DNA from: Comamonas sp. GB3 AK4-5
GTDB taxonomy: Bacteria; Pseudomonadota; Gammaproteobacteria; Burkholderiales; Burkholderiaceae_C
Assembly (NCBI RefSeq): GCF_041320665.1
Contig: NZ_CP166730.1
Location: 2,914,001-2,978,000 of the forward strand
DNA: 64,000 nucleotides
Direction: 5' to 3'
Positions 52,133 through 60,984 of the stretch are shown here, in pieces; positions within the stretch are counted from its first letter, which is position 1, and every line of letters starts with the position of its first letter. The position numbers and the translations under genes are program-made. The notes under the pieces were generated by a model. The model ran no database searches and was not told the origin of the DNA. It saw nothing but the letters and a program-made list of their open reading frames with translations.

Positions 52133-52209
52133 CGGAGCGTAGCGCAGCCTGGTAGCGCATCTGCTTTGGGAGCAGAGGGTCGCGAGTTCGAATCCCGCCG
52201 CTCCGACCA
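52133..52209 (+). tRNA. tRNA-Pro (anticodon TGG), copy 1
   Basis: A 77-base cloverleaf: acceptor CGGAGCG pairs with CGCTCCG; anticodon arm CTGCTTTGGGAGCAG with TGG at the tip; T-arm GTTCGAATC; and encoded CCA end. A -10-like TACAAT (52116-52121) lies just upstream and a strong terminator follows at 52217-52251. An exact inverted copy lies at 52899-52975. Confidence 0.97.
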
Positions 52210-52216
52210 AAGACTC

Positions 52217-52251
52217 AAGGACTTAGCCTCTAAAGGGCTAAGTCCTTTTTT
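52217..52251 (+). terminator. Rho-independent terminator of tRNA-Pro copy 1
   Basis: AAGGACTTAGCC (52217-52228) pairs with GGCTAAGTCCTT (52236-52247), followed by a run of T's to 52251. Confidence 0.88.
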
Positions 52252-52370
52252 CGTTGCAAAGGCCTGCATTCCATCGCACGCTTCGCCGTACTGGCTTTCG
52301 TTCGACCGCGAATCAATCGTCCGCAGCAGGCCCGTGCCAGCTTGCGCCTGGACTGCCAAGGAGCTGAACC

Positions 52371-52748
52371 ATGAACCAAGCACTCGTGAGCGTGCTTTCT
52401 CAGCAAGAAGCCGAGTTGCATCGCCCCGAAGTTCGGGCTGATGTGCAAAGAGTCAAAACCCTGCTGCATGCCGAGTTTGAAGAAATTGGCCGATCCGGAC
52501 AGCGCCATACGCTCCACGCCGTCCTGGCCGCCCTCCAGAACGAGACACTGCCACACGAGATTGCCGCCGATGCCTATGTAGCGACAGAGATCAGCACCGG
52601 CGTTGCACTGCTGACCTACCGGTCGGCCTATCGGCAAAAAGATGGTGCTTTGACGCAGCACACATTGCGCTCATCGCTGTGGGTGCGGGTCGAGGGACAT
52701 TGGCAGTTGCGCCATCACCAAGGCACCCCGACCATTCACGTTTGGTAG
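52371..52748 (+). CDS. DUF4440/SnoaL-like protein
   Basis: This 125-residue protein of the DUF4440 type (NTF2-like fold) has an N-terminal helix (LVSVLSQQEAELHRPEVRAD), the segment LLHAEFEEIGRSGQRHTLHA and closing strands VALLTYRSAYRQ, LRSSLWVRVEGHWQLRHHQG. An AAGGAGC ribosome site precedes the ATG. It is the only gene between the two inverted tRNA-Pro copies. Function unknown; homologous folds include ketosteroid isomerase-like enzymes. Confidence 0.8.
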   Translation: MNQALVSVLSQQEAELHRPEVRADVQRVKTLLHAEFEEIGRSGQRHTLHAVLAALQNETLPHEIAADAYVATEISTGVALLTYRSAYRQKDGALTQHTLRSSLWVRVEGHWQLRHHQGTPTIHVW

Positions 52749-52860
52749 AGCGGCCCACCGCGCTTCGCACGCCGATGGAAATGCCAAGGCCAAAGTGCAC
52801 AAATGCGGCAAATAGGGCGCAAGGCTCAAAACAAAAAAGATACCGGAGGCCCAAAAAGAC

Positions 52861-52890
52861 AAAAGGGGTTAGCCCATAGAGCTAACCCCT
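52861..52890 (-). terminator. Rho-independent terminator of tRNA-Pro copy 2
   Basis: On the minus strand AGGGGTTAGC (complement of 52881-52890) pairs with GCTAACCCCT (complement of 52864-52873), followed by TTTTG. Confidence 0.75.
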
Positions 52891-52898
52891 CGAATCAT

Positions 52899-52975
52899 TG
52901 GTCGGAGCGGCGGGATTCGAACTCGCGACCCTCTGCTCCCAAAGCAGATGCGCTACCAGGCTGCGCTACGCTCCG
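52899..52975 (-). tRNA. tRNA-Pro (anticodon TGG), copy 2, inverted
   Basis: The reverse complement is identical over all 77 bases to the tRNA at 52133-52209, including the encoded CCA. A TATAAT -10 box lies upstream on the minus strand (complement of 52987-52992) and a terminator follows. Confidence 0.97.
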
Positions 52976-53059
52976 ACAAGCTGTTGATTATATGCGCTTG
53001 TCACGCGGTTTTTGGCTTCGTTGGTGCTGCATCCACTTTTTTATGCAGCATCCCATGCT

Positions 53060-53311
53060 TTAGCGCGAGCTGCTGGGGCCTGGACCCCGGCCTGCCAGGT
53101 GGCGGAAGGTGATCCGGCCCTTGGTCAGGTCATAGGGCGACATCTCCAGCGACACCTTGTCGCCCGCCAGAATGCGGATGTGGTGCTTGCGCATCTTGCC
53201 GCCGGTGTAGGCGATCAGTTGGTGACCGTTCTCCAGAGTCACCCGGAAACGCGAGTCGGGCAGCACTTCGGTCACCGACCCTTGCATTTCAATCAGTTCT
53301 TCTTTAGCCAT
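53060..53311 (-). CDS. infA: Translation initiation factor IF-1
   Basis: This 83-residue protein is an S1/OB-fold initiation factor that binds the ribosomal A site with IF-2 and IF-3. The start [20 protein letters not shown], then [20 protein letters not shown] and KGRITFRHL are nearly invariant in IF-1. It has a slightly longer C-terminus ([11 protein letters not shown]) than the usual 72 residues. Beta-proteobacteria often have two infA genes; this is one outside the ribosomal protein operon. It is monocistronic. Confidence 0.93.
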   Translation of the reverse strand: MAKEELIEMQGSVTEVLPDSRFRVTLENGHQLIAYTGGKMRKHHIRILAGDKVSLEMSPYDLTKGRITFRHLAGRGPGPSSSR

Positions 53312-53616
53312 TTTTAAAAGCTCTCAATTCAATCTGCGTCTGTGGCCGCCCATGCAAGGCGGGTCACAGCCACCTGCCAGGCCATGCCAACACGGCCTCT
53401 TCTTTCTTCAGACAGGCGCCAACCACGGCGCAGACCGGGCGGCATGCGCCCAAGCTCCTGGCACCAAGCCAACCGGGCAAGGCAGAGCACTGCTTGAGGA
53501 AAATCGTGAAATTGTACTTGTGACGCCAGGCGCTGTCCTTTGCTGCACGCGCTCTTTTTTCACAGCCGGGCGGGCGGTGCAGCGGCAGCTGTCTGGCATA
53601 GAACACGCTTGCCCGC
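53312..53616. other. Intergenic region between infA and the HPP gene
   Basis: It contains the upstream region of infA, with an AT-rich AATTCAATC stretch close to the start, and no recognisable gene. The distal half lies after the HPP-CBS stop (53617). No repeat A or B copy is present. Confidence 0.35.
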
Positions 53617-54849
53617 TCAGCCACCCGAGCCTATGGTTTTGCTCAGGGTGCGCACCAGATCGGTCTGCGTGACGATGCCCACCAACCGCTGCTGCCCATC
53701 GACGATGGGAATGTGGTGGTGGTTTCCAGCCTCTGAAAACAAAGGGATCAGCGCCGTCACCAGGCTTTCCTCCTCGGCCACCTGCACTGTTTGCGACATG
53801 ATGTCGGCCACCACGCCCTGGCTGTTCGAGCGCCAGGACACCAGCTGTTTGAGGCGCTGCCCCAGGCCGTCGCGCACATCCAACTGGGCCAGGCGCATGA
53901 AGTCGGAGACAGAGACGATGCCTTGCACTTGGTGTTGCGCATCCACAACAGGCAGGGCTTTGACCTGCTCTTGCTTCATCAGCGCCCAGGCCTCCTTCAG
54001 TGGCACACCGGGCTCCACCGCAAACACCGGCCGCGACATGATGTCCGCACAACGCAGCTCGCCCAGGGTGCGCTGGAACGCGGCCTTGCCCGCCATGTGC
54101 AGCAGCCCTTCCAGATCGGCGCGGCTGATGTCCAGCACCTGGTTGTAGTGCGACAGGGCCGCATCCAGGTCGGACGAGGTAAAGCGTGCATGCGCCCCGT
54201 CCACGCCCTTGTGGCTGTGCTGCGGATGGGGGTAGCGCTTGCCCGTGAGGGTGTTGTAGAGCACGGCGCACAGCACCAGCAGCACCACATTGAACAGCAC
54301 CGGAAAGGCCACCAGCGCCACGCCGTCGGCATGCTCCAGCACCACAAAGGCGGCAAAGCCGGCGCCCGGAGGGTGCATGCAGCGCAGCGGCACCATCAGC
54401 AAAATACTCAGGCCCACGGCCAAGGCGGCCGCCACGGCCAGATCGGGCACCAGGCGCTGGCACGCGGCCCCCGCCAGAGCGGACACCACCGTGCCGCCCA
54501 ACACCGGCCAGGGCTGGGCCATGGGACTGGCCGGCATGCCAAACAACAGCACCGCGCTGGCGCCCAGCGATGACACCAGCCAGGTGCTGCCGGGCACCGC
54601 TATCCACCAGCGCGACAACACTCCCGTGACCAGCAAGCCCAGCGCCACCCCCAGGGCCATGCGCAGCAGCTCCTTCGCATCAATGCGCACGGGCGCCGGC
54701 CAGAAATTGCGCAGCCACAAGGCCCAGCGCGTCAGCTGGGCATGCTGGGCCCCCAATGGGGTGGGCGACATCTCTGCCGCCTCCAGTGCTTTCGGCAAAG
54801 CAGGTGGCACTGCAGCCGCAGGCTTCGTGGGGGCTTCTTGCTCAGACAT
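53617..54849 (-). CDS. HPP-family membrane protein with C-terminal CBS pair
   Basis: The protein has 410 residues. About four to five hydrophobic helices carry the HPP motif (CMHPPGAGFAAFVVL), which names the family. A linker of about 60 residues (ARFTSSDLDAALSHYNQVLD) leads to two CBS domains (ADIMSRPVFAVEPGVPLKEA, GIVSVSDFMRL, ADIMSQTVQVAEEESLVTAL and GIVTQTDLVRTL) that usually bind adenine nucleotides. HPP proteins have been linked to nitrite transport in plastids and cyanobacteria; the substrate here is unknown. The ATG at 54849 is preferred to 54885 since it directly starts the Pro/Ala-rich cytoplasmic segment. Confidence 0.88.
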   Translation of the reverse strand: MSEQEAPTKPAAAVPPALPKALEAAEMSPTPLGAQHAQLTRWALWLRNFWPAPVRIDAKELLRMALGVALGLLVTGVLSRWWIAVPGSTWLVSSLGASAVLLFGMPASPMAQPWPVLGGTVVSALAGAACQRLVPDLAVAAALAVGLSILLMVPLRCMHPPGAGFAAFVVLEHADGVALVAFPVLFNVVLLVLCAVLYNTLTGKRYPHPQHSHKGVDGAHARFTSSDLDAALSHYNQVLDISRADLEGLLHMAGKAAFQRTLGELRCADIMSRPVFAVEPGVPLKEAWALMKQEQVKALPVVDAQHQVQGIVSVSDFMRLAQLDVRDGLGQRLKQLVSWRSNSQGVVADIMSQTVQVAEEESLVTALIPLFSEAGNHHHIPIVDGQQRLVGIVTQTDLVRTLSKTIGSGG

Positions 54850-55010
54850 CAACAAATACCCCGCAGCAGGCGCGTGTTTTCGCATAAGACATGATGAAAA
54901 TCATAGCAACCGCCGCGTAGCCTTGCGCACGGCACCGATAGAATCGCGCCCATACCGGCCTCGCGCCCCACACTCTCTGTCCCACCGCCCTCTTCTGGAG
55001 CTCTCCCTCA

Positions 55011-55853
55011 GTGTCCGACCGCCTTGCCGTACTTCCGCAATACCTGCTGCCCAAGCAGGCTCTCACCATGCTCATGGGCCGCTTGGCCACCAAGCAGGCC
55101 GGCTCGCTCACGACATCGGTGATCCGCTGGTTCATACAGCGCTACCAGGTCAATATGCAGGAGGCGGCAAATCCGGACCCTGCGGCCTACGCCACGTTCA
55201 ACGAGTTCTTCACCCGCCCGCTGCGCGAAGGTGCCCGCCCGCTGAGTGACAGCCGCTGGATTTGCCCGGTCGATGGCGCGGTGAGCCAGATCGGCCCGAT
55301 TGCGGGCGACCAGATCTTTCAGGCCAAGGGCCACCACTATTCCAGCCAGGCACTGCTGGGAGGCGATGCAGCCCTGGCACGCCAGTTCGACAACGGCCAT
55401 TTCGCCACCATCTACCTCAGCCCGCGCGACTACCACCGCATCCACATGCCGCAGACCGGCAGGCTGCTGCGCATGGTCTATGTGCCGGGCGATCTGTTCT
55501 CGGTCAACCCCACCACGGCGCGTGGCGTGCCCGGCCTGTTCGCCCGCAATGAGCGCGTGGTCTGCATCTTTGAAGGCGAATCCGGTCCGTTTGCCCTGGT
55601 GCTGGTGGGTGCCACCGTGGTGGGCAGCATGGCCACCGTGTGGCATGGCGTGGTCAACCCGCCGCGCAGCCCGGACATCCGCAGCTGGAGCTACGAGGAC
55701 CAGCAGATCACGCTGCAAAAAGGCGAGGAAATGGGCCGCTTTTTGCTGGGCTCCACCGTCGTGATGCTGATGCCAAATGATGCGCTGAAAGCCTTCAACA
55801 GCGGCTGGAATGCCGCCACGCCGGTGCGCCTGGGTGAACCCATGGCGGATTGA
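55011..55853 (+). CDS. psd: Phosphatidylserine decarboxylase
   Basis: The protein has 280 residues. Psd converts phosphatidylserine to phosphatidylethanolamine at the inner membrane. The proenzyme cleaves itself at LGST (residues 246-249), the Ser becoming the pyruvoyl group of the short alpha chain. FNEFFTRPLREGARP, CPVDGAVSQ, FATIYLSPRDYHRIHMP (catalytic His) and ERVVCIFEGESGPFALVLVG are typical. The start is GTG at 55011, preceded by a GGAG site; no ATG is in position. A -10-like TAGAAT lies about 70 bases upstream. The gene is followed by a strong terminator. Confidence 0.95.
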   Translation: MSDRLAVLPQYLLPKQALTMLMGRLATKQAGSLTTSVIRWFIQRYQVNMQEAANPDPAAYATFNEFFTRPLREGARPLSDSRWICPVDGAVSQIGPIAGDQIFQAKGHHYSSQALLGGDAALARQFDNGHFATIYLSPRDYHRIHMPQTGRLLRMVYVPGDLFSVNPTTARGVPGLFARNERVVCIFEGESGPFALVLVGATVVGSMATVWHGVVNPPRSPDIRSWSYEDQQITLQKGEEMGRFLLGSTVVMLMPNDALKAFNSGWNAATPVRLGEPMAD

Positions 55854-55884
55854 CAGCGACACCCCGCCGCCACGGAGAAAACAC

Positions 55885-55921
55885 AACGCGCAGACTGCTT
55901 GAGGCAGCCTGCGCGTTTTTT
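55885..55921 (+). terminator. Rho-independent terminator of psd
   Basis: AACGCGCAG (55885-55893) pairs with CTGCGCGTT (55909-55917) with an inner GCTTGAGGC-type loop, followed by T's to 55921. Confidence 0.88.
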
Positions 55922-56015
55922 CAATGGCGGAATGGAATCCTGACTTCCGCTGCCTGCCGGCAGCGGGCCTGAAAAGCTCAGCGGGCGCGAAGGCCAATAG
56001 AAAGTTGAGCTGGGT

Positions 56016-56282
56016 TTACAGAAACCAGTTCAGCACTTCGGGGCGGCGCTCGGTGGTGAATATGGTGGGGGTGAGTGTCAGGCGCTCGGGCTTGACCGGG
56101 TCGTCACGACCCACCAGATGCACCACCATTTCGCGACGGCGCAGCACTACATGGCTGACGGTCTCGGAGCGGCCTGCATGCATGACACGCACGCCGGGCT
56201 TGAACACCGGCATCTGGAAGGTGTGACCGCGCGTTGTGGCGGCCTGCTGGCCGTCGGCCTGACCTGGGTTGATGACCAACAT
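56016..56282 (-). CDS. Small conserved-type hypothetical protein
   Basis: The protein has 88 residues. No family is recognised. It contains a beta-rich basic middle (PVFKPGVRVMHAGRSETVSH, VVLRRREMVVHLVGRDD) that resembles a small barrel or regulatory domain. An AAAAAAGGA site eight bases before the ATG supports the start. It is divergent from the SBF-type transporter. Confidence 0.6.
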   Translation of the reverse strand: MLVINPGQADGQQAATTRGHTFQMPVFKPGVRVMHAGRSETVSHVVLRRREMVVHLVGRDDPVKPERLTLTPTIFTTERRPEVLNWFL

Positions 56283-56459
56283 GGCATTCCTTTTTTCAGA
56301 TGTGATGCCAAGCTATCGGCAGCTTTTTGCCAAAGTTTAGGAATTGTTTTCCAACATGCGGCCGGGGCCTTGTCGCGCCCCACAGTCTCCTGTTGCACAG
56401 ACGCTGCCAGCCTTTTCCCCCACAATGGCCGGCTTGCCTGCTTGCACCCACGCCTTTTC

Positions 56460-57452
56460 ATGCCCCGCCCGCGCTTTCTCCCCGACAACTTCACTCTGAT
56501 GCTGATGGCCACCGTGGCCCTGGCCAGCTTTCTTCCTGCTTCGGGCACGCCTGCGCAATGGCTGGGCAAAGCCACCAGCGCCGTGATCGTGCTGCTGTTC
56601 TTTCTGCACGGCGCCAAGCTGTCTCGCCCGGCTATTTTGGCGGGCATAGGCCATTGGCGGCTGCACCTGGTGGTGACCGCCATCACGTTCGTGGCCTTCC
56701 CTATTCTGGGCTGGGCCTTGCGCCCGCTGCTGCAGCCCCTGGTCACACCAGATCTGTACCTGGGCATTTTGTTTCTGTGCACCGTCCCCGCCACCGTGCA
56801 ATCGGCCATCGCACTGACGGCACTGGCCCGGGGCAATATGCCGGCCTCCATCTGCAGCGCCTCGGGCTCCACCTTGCTGGGCATTTTGTTCACCCCCCTG
56901 CTGGTGGGCCTGCTGCTGCAGCTGAATGCCACGGCCTCCGACCCGCTGGCAGCCATTGGCAAGATTGCCCTGCAGCTGCTGCTGCCCTTTGTCGTCGGCC
57001 ATCTGATGCGCCCCTGGGTCGCCCCTGTGATCCAGTGGATGGGAAGCTCCATCAAGATCGTGGACCAGGGCTCCATCTTGCTGGTGGTGTATTCGGCCTT
57101 CAGCGGCGCCGTGGTGGCAGGCCTGTGGGCGCAAATGCCGCTGCCAGCCATGGCGGGCCTGCTCGTGGTGTGCGGCCTGCTGCTGGCCTGCTCCATGGGC
57201 CTGTGCGTCTTCGCCGCCCGGCGCCTGGGGTTTTCCACGGAAGACGAAATCGCCATCTTGTTTTGCGGCGCCCAGAAAAGCCTGGTCAGCGGCGTGCCCA
57301 TGGCCAAGATTTTGTTTCCCGCCAGCATGGTCGGCAGCATCGTGCTGCCCTTGATGCTGTTTCACCCCCTGCAGTTGATGGTGTCCGCCGTGATTGCGGG
57401 CCGTTATGCCCGTCGCCAGGCCCAGAACAGCGCCGTGGCGCACAGCGACTGA
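56460..57452 (+). CDS. SBF-like (bile acid:sodium symporter family) transporter
   Basis: This 330-residue membrane protein has about ten helices of the SBF-like group (YfeH/PanS relatives). ATSAVIVLLFFLHGAKLSRP, ILFLCTVPATVQSAIALTAL (the crossover motif), GNMPASICSASGSTLLGILF and AILFCGAQKSLVSGVPMAKI are typical. The ATG at 56460 starts directly before the first helix (RFLPDNFTLMLMATVAL); earlier in-frame codons are not protein-like. The substrate is not evident from sequence. It is a single gene. Confidence 0.88.
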   Translation: MPRPRFLPDNFTLMLMATVALASFLPASGTPAQWLGKATSAVIVLLFFLHGAKLSRPAILAGIGHWRLHLVVTAITFVAFPILGWALRPLLQPLVTPDLYLGILFLCTVPATVQSAIALTALARGNMPASICSASGSTLLGILFTPLLVGLLLQLNATASDPLAAIGKIALQLLLPFVVGHLMRPWVAPVIQWMGSSIKIVDQGSILLVVYSAFSGAVVAGLWAQMPLPAMAGLLVVCGLLLACSMGLCVFAARRLGFSTEDEIAILFCGAQKSLVSGVPMAKILFPASMVGSIVLPLMLFHPLQLMVSAVIAGRYARRQAQNSAVAHSD

Positions 57453-57642
57453 ACACCTGAAACGGCCACGCCAGGTGGCCAGCAGCGAGAGCGCCTCCCC
57501 CCTGGCGCAGGCGCTGGCAGGGCGGGACAGGCCTGCAGATGGCGGCCTCGTCAGCAAGATTGCCATGTTTTCGCGGGGCAATGCATGACCAATGGCCTGC
57601 AGATGCTCAGGTTTTCATAGCAGCTTGGCAAAGGCTTGCCCG

Positions 57643-57648
57643 TAGAAT
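57643..57648 (+). promoter_or_regulatory. -10-like box before the mrp operon
   Basis: TAGAAT ends ten bases before the mrpA ATG at 57659 (CGTAGAATAAAAAAGCCC). A TTGGCA (57625-57630) is 12 bases upstream, which is too close for a normal -35. If used, the leader would be very short. Confidence 0.4.
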
Positions 57649-57658
57649 AAAAAAGCCC

Positions 57659-60619
57659 ATGCCCCTGATCTCACTCGTCCTCCTGCCCTTCATCGGCAGC
57701 CTGATGGCTGCGGTGCTGCCCGCCAACGCGCGCAATACCGAGTCCACACTGGCTGGCCTGATCGCCCTGACCTGCTTTGTGCAGGCCGCATTGTTCTTTC
57801 CGGAAATCGCCCATGGCGGTGTGTTGCGCCAGGAGATTCCCTGGCTGCCTACGCTGGGACTGAACTTTGTGGTGCGCATGGACGGCTTCGCCTGGATGTT
57901 CTGCATGCTGGTGCTGGGCATTGGCGCGCTGGTGGTGCTCTACGCCCGCTACTACATGTCGCCGGCCGACCCGGTGCCGCGCTTTTTCTCCTTCTTCCTG
58001 GCCTTTATGGGGGCCATGACCGGGGTGGTGCTGTCGGGCAATGTGATTCAGCTGGCCTTTTTCTGGGAGCTGACCAGCCTGTTTTCGTTCTTGCTGATCG
58101 GCTACTGGCACCACCGCCAGGACGCGCGCCGCGGCGCGCGCATGGCGCTCACCGTGACCGGCACGGGTGGCCTGTGCATGTTGGCCGGCATGATTTTGCT
58201 GGGCCATATCGTGGGCAGCTATGAGCTGGACAATATTCTGGCCGCCGCCCAACAGGTGCGCGACCACGCACTGTATGTGCCCACGCTGCTGCTGATTTTG
58301 CTAGGCGCCTTCACCAAGAGCGCGCAGTTCCCCTTCCAGTTCTGGTTGCCCCACGCCATGGCGGCCCCGACACCGGTTTCGGCCTATCTGCACTCGGCCA
58401 CCATGGTCAAGGCCGGCGTGTTTTTGCTGGCGCGGCTGTGGCCTGTGCTCAGTGGCACGGATGAATGGTTTTGGCTGGTCAGTGGCGCCGGTGCGACCAC
58501 GCTGCTGCTGGGCGGTTATCTGGCCATGTTCCAGCATGACCTCAAGGGGCTGCTGGCCTATTCCACCATCTCGCACCTGGGCCTCATCACCTTGCTGCTG
58601 GGCATGAACAGCCCACTGGCCGCCGTGGCCGCCGTGTTCCACATCATGAACCACGCCACCTTCAAGGCCTCGTTGTTCATGGCGGCCGGCATTCTCGACC
58701 ACGAATCCGGCACGCGTGACATCCGGCGCCTGTCCGGCCTGCGGCGCATGATGCCCGTCACCGCCACCCTGGCCTGCGTGGCCAGTGCGGCCATGGCCGG
58801 CGTGCCCCTGCTCAACGGCTTTCTGTCCAAGGAAATGTTCTTTGCCGAAACCGTGTTTGTGGACGCGGCCCACTGGGTGCGCATTGTCCTGCCGGTCATG
58901 GCCACGCTGGCGGGCATTTTCAGCGTGGCGTATTCGCTGCGCTTCACCATCGATGTGTTCTTCGGCCCCAAGGCCACCGACCTGCCGCGCAAGCCCCATG
59001 AGCCGCCCCACTGGATGCGGGTGCCGGTCGAGCTGCTGGTGCTGGCCTGCCTGGTGGTGGGCATCTTCCCGGCCTGGTCGGTCGCTCCTTTTCTGAATGC
59101 GGCCGCCACACCCGTGGTGGGCGGCAGCTTGCCCGAGTTCAGTCTGGCCATCTGGCATGGCTTTACCACCCCGCTGATCATGAGCATCGTGGCCTTGATC
59201 GGGGGCATCACGCTCTACACCGCGCTGCGCGTGCTGCGCCAGCATGGCAGCATCGATGACGGTGTGCCCGTGCTGCAAGGCCTGAGCGGCAAGCGCATCT
59301 TCGAGAACCTGCTGGCCCGCGTCAGCCTGCTGGCCAAGCACCTGCGCCGCGCCCTCACCACCCAGCGCCTGCAGTGGCAAATGCTGTGGCTGGTGTCGCT
59401 GGCCGTGCTCGCTGGCGTGCTGCCGCTGTGGGCGCGCGGGCTGGAGCTGGGCGGACGCACGCCGCTGCCCCTGTCACCGGCCTTTGTGCTGCTGTGGACC
59501 ATTGGCTGCCTGTGCGCCCTGGGCGCGGCCTGGAAGGCCAAATACCACCGGATGGCGGCGCTTATCATGCTGGGTGGTGCCGGCCTGTGCGTGGTGCTGA
59601 CCTTCCTCTGGTTCTCTGCCCCCGACCTGGCCCTGACCCAGTTGGTGGTGGAAGTCGTGACCACCATCCTCATCCTGCTGGGCCTGCGCTGGCTGCCCAA
59701 GCGCGACAAGAATCTGCACATCCCTGCGCTGTCCACCGAGCTGCGTGCCCGCAGCCGTCGCCTGCGCGATCTGCTGCTGTCCCTGGCGGCCGGCGGCGGC
59801 ATGGCCTGGCTGGCCTTTGCCATGATGAGCCGCCCCTTCTCGCAAAGCACCTCCACCTTCTTCCTGGAACGCGCCGTGCCCGAGGGCGGCGGCAGCAACG
59901 TGGTGAACGTGATGCTGGTGGACTTCCGCGGCTTCGACACCTTTGGCGAAATCGTGGTGCTGGGCGTGGTGGCACTGACGGTGTATGCGCTGCTGCGGCG
60001 CTTCCGCCCTGCACGCGAGACCATGGATCTGCCCGAGCAACAGCGCTTTTTGGCGGGTGACCTGCAAACCGACTTGCTCAACCCCCGCAATGCCAGCGAC
60101 ACGGCCGTGGGCTATCTGATGGCGCCCGCCGTGCTGGTGCGTCTGCTGCTGCCTTTTGCCACGCTGGTGGCGGTCTACATCTTTTTGCGCGGCCACAACG
60201 AGCCCGGCGGCGGCTTTGTGGCCGGTCTGGTGTTCTCGGTGGCGCTGCTGATGCAGTACGTGGTCTCCGGCACGCAATGGGTGGAAGCGCATATGCCGCT
60301 GTTCCCGCGCCGCTGGATTGCGGCGGGTCTGCTGTTCGCTTTGGGCACAGGCCTGGGCGCCATCTATGCCGGCTACCCCTTCCTGACCAGCCACACCTTC
60401 CACTTCACCTTGCCCGTGGTGGGGGCCATCCACCTGGCCAGTGCCACCTTCTTTGATATCGGGGTGTTTGCGCTGGTGGTGGGCTCCACCTTGCTGATCC
60501 TCACGGCCATTGCCCACCAATCGGTGCGCGGCCACCGTTACCACGCACGTTTGATGGAAGAACAAGAACAAGCCGAAACCGCGGCCACCATTGCCGCCCT
60601 GAAGGAAGGGATTCGCTGA
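57659..60619 (+). CDS. mrpA: Mrp/Mnh monovalent cation/H+ antiporter subunit A (A-B fusion)
   Basis: The protein has 986 residues. It is the largest subunit of the multisubunit antiporter. The first 700 residues are NuoL-like with proton-channel motifs (GAFTKSAQFPFQFWLPHAMA, APTPVSAYLHSATMVKAGVF, LLAYSTISHLGLI). The C-terminal part contains DUF4040-like and MrpB-like segments (RGHNEPGGGFVAGLVFSVAL), so subunit B is fused to A, as in PhaAB-type systems. The operon is complete for six genes A(B)CDEFG. The ATG at 57659 begins the first helix (PLISLVLLPFIGSLMAAVL). It exchanges Na+ or K+ for H+. Confidence 0.94.
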   Translation: MPLISLVLLPFIGSLMAAVLPANARNTESTLAGLIALTCFVQAALFFPEIAHGGVLRQEIPWLPTLGLNFVVRMDGFAWMFCMLVLGIGALVVLYARYYMSPADPVPRFFSFFLAFMGAMTGVVLSGNVIQLAFFWELTSLFSFLLIGYWHHRQDARRGARMALTVTGTGGLCMLAGMILLGHIVGSYELDNILAAAQQVRDHALYVPTLLLILLGAFTKSAQFPFQFWLPHAMAAPTPVSAYLHSATMVKAGVFLLARLWPVLSGTDEWFWLVSGAGATTLLLGGYLAMFQHDLKGLLAYSTISHLGLITLLLGMNSPLAAVAAVFHIMNHATFKASLFMAAGILDHESGTRDIRRLSGLRRMMPVTATLACVASAAMAGVPLLNGFLSKEMFFAETVFVDAAHWVRIVLPVMATLAGIFSVAYSLRFTIDVFFGPKATDLPRKPHEPPHWMRVPVELLVLACLVVGIFPAWSVAPFLNAAATPVVGGSLPEFSLAIWHGFTTPLIMSIVALIGGITLYTALRVLRQHGSIDDGVPVLQGLSGKRIFENLLARVSLLAKHLRRALTTQRLQWQMLWLVSLAVLAGVLPLWARGLELGGRTPLPLSPAFVLLWTIGCLCALGAAWKAKYHRMAALIMLGGAGLCVVLTFLWFSAPDLALTQLVVEVVTTILILLGLRWLPKRDKNLHIPALSTELRARSRRLRDLLLSLAAGGGMAWLAFAMMSRPFSQSTSTFFLERAVPEGGGSNVVNVMLVDFRGFDTFGEIVVLGVVALTVYALLRRFRPARETMDLPEQQRFLAGDLQTDLLNPRNASDTAVGYLMAPAVLVRLLLPFATLVAVYIFLRGHNEPGGGFVAGLVFSVALLMQYVVSGTQWVEAHMPLFPRRWIAAGLLFALGTGLGAIYAGYPFLTSHTFHFTLPVVGAIHLASATFFDIGVFALVVGSTLLILTAIAHQSVRGHRYHARLMEEQEQAETAATIAALKEGIR

Positions 60620-60984
60620 TGGAAATCGTGCTGACCATCACCATCGGTGTGCTCACCGGATCGGGCGTGTGGCTGCTGCTGCGCCCGCGAACCTTCCAGG
60701 TCATCATCGGCCTGTCGCTGTTGTCATACGCCGTGAATCTGTTCATCTTCAGCATGACCCGCGAGGGCCTGGCCATCGACAAGGAGCCAGTCATGCAGCC
60801 CGGTGTGGCCGAGACACTGGCCAGCTATGCCGACCCCATGCCCCAGGCTCTGGTGCTCACGGCCATCGTGATCGGCTTTGCCATGACGGCGCTGTTCCTG
60901 GTGGTGCTGCTGGCCCTGCGCGGCATGTCCGGCACCGACCATGTGGACGGCATCAACTCCCGTGACGAGCAGGAGATGCCGTAA
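60619..60984 (+). CDS. mrpC: Mrp antiporter subunit C
   Basis: This 121-residue NuoK-like small membrane subunit has three helices (IVLTITIGVLTGSGVWLLL, VIIGLSLLSYAVNLFIF, QALVLTAIVIGFAMTALFL) in the conserved order, with the PMPQALVLTAIVI signature. It overlaps subunit A as TGATG and abuts D as TAATG, so all are co-translated. Confidence 0.94.
   Translation: MEIVLTITIGVLTGSGVWLLLRPRTFQVIIGLSLLSYAVNLFIFSMTREGLAIDKEPVMQPGVAETLASYADPMPQALVLTAIVIGFAMTALFLVVLLALRGMSGTDHVDGINSRDEQEMP

Noticed and set aside
58301..59380. 359-codon antisense frame in mrpA
   Set aside because: Shadow of a high-GC membrane-protein gene.
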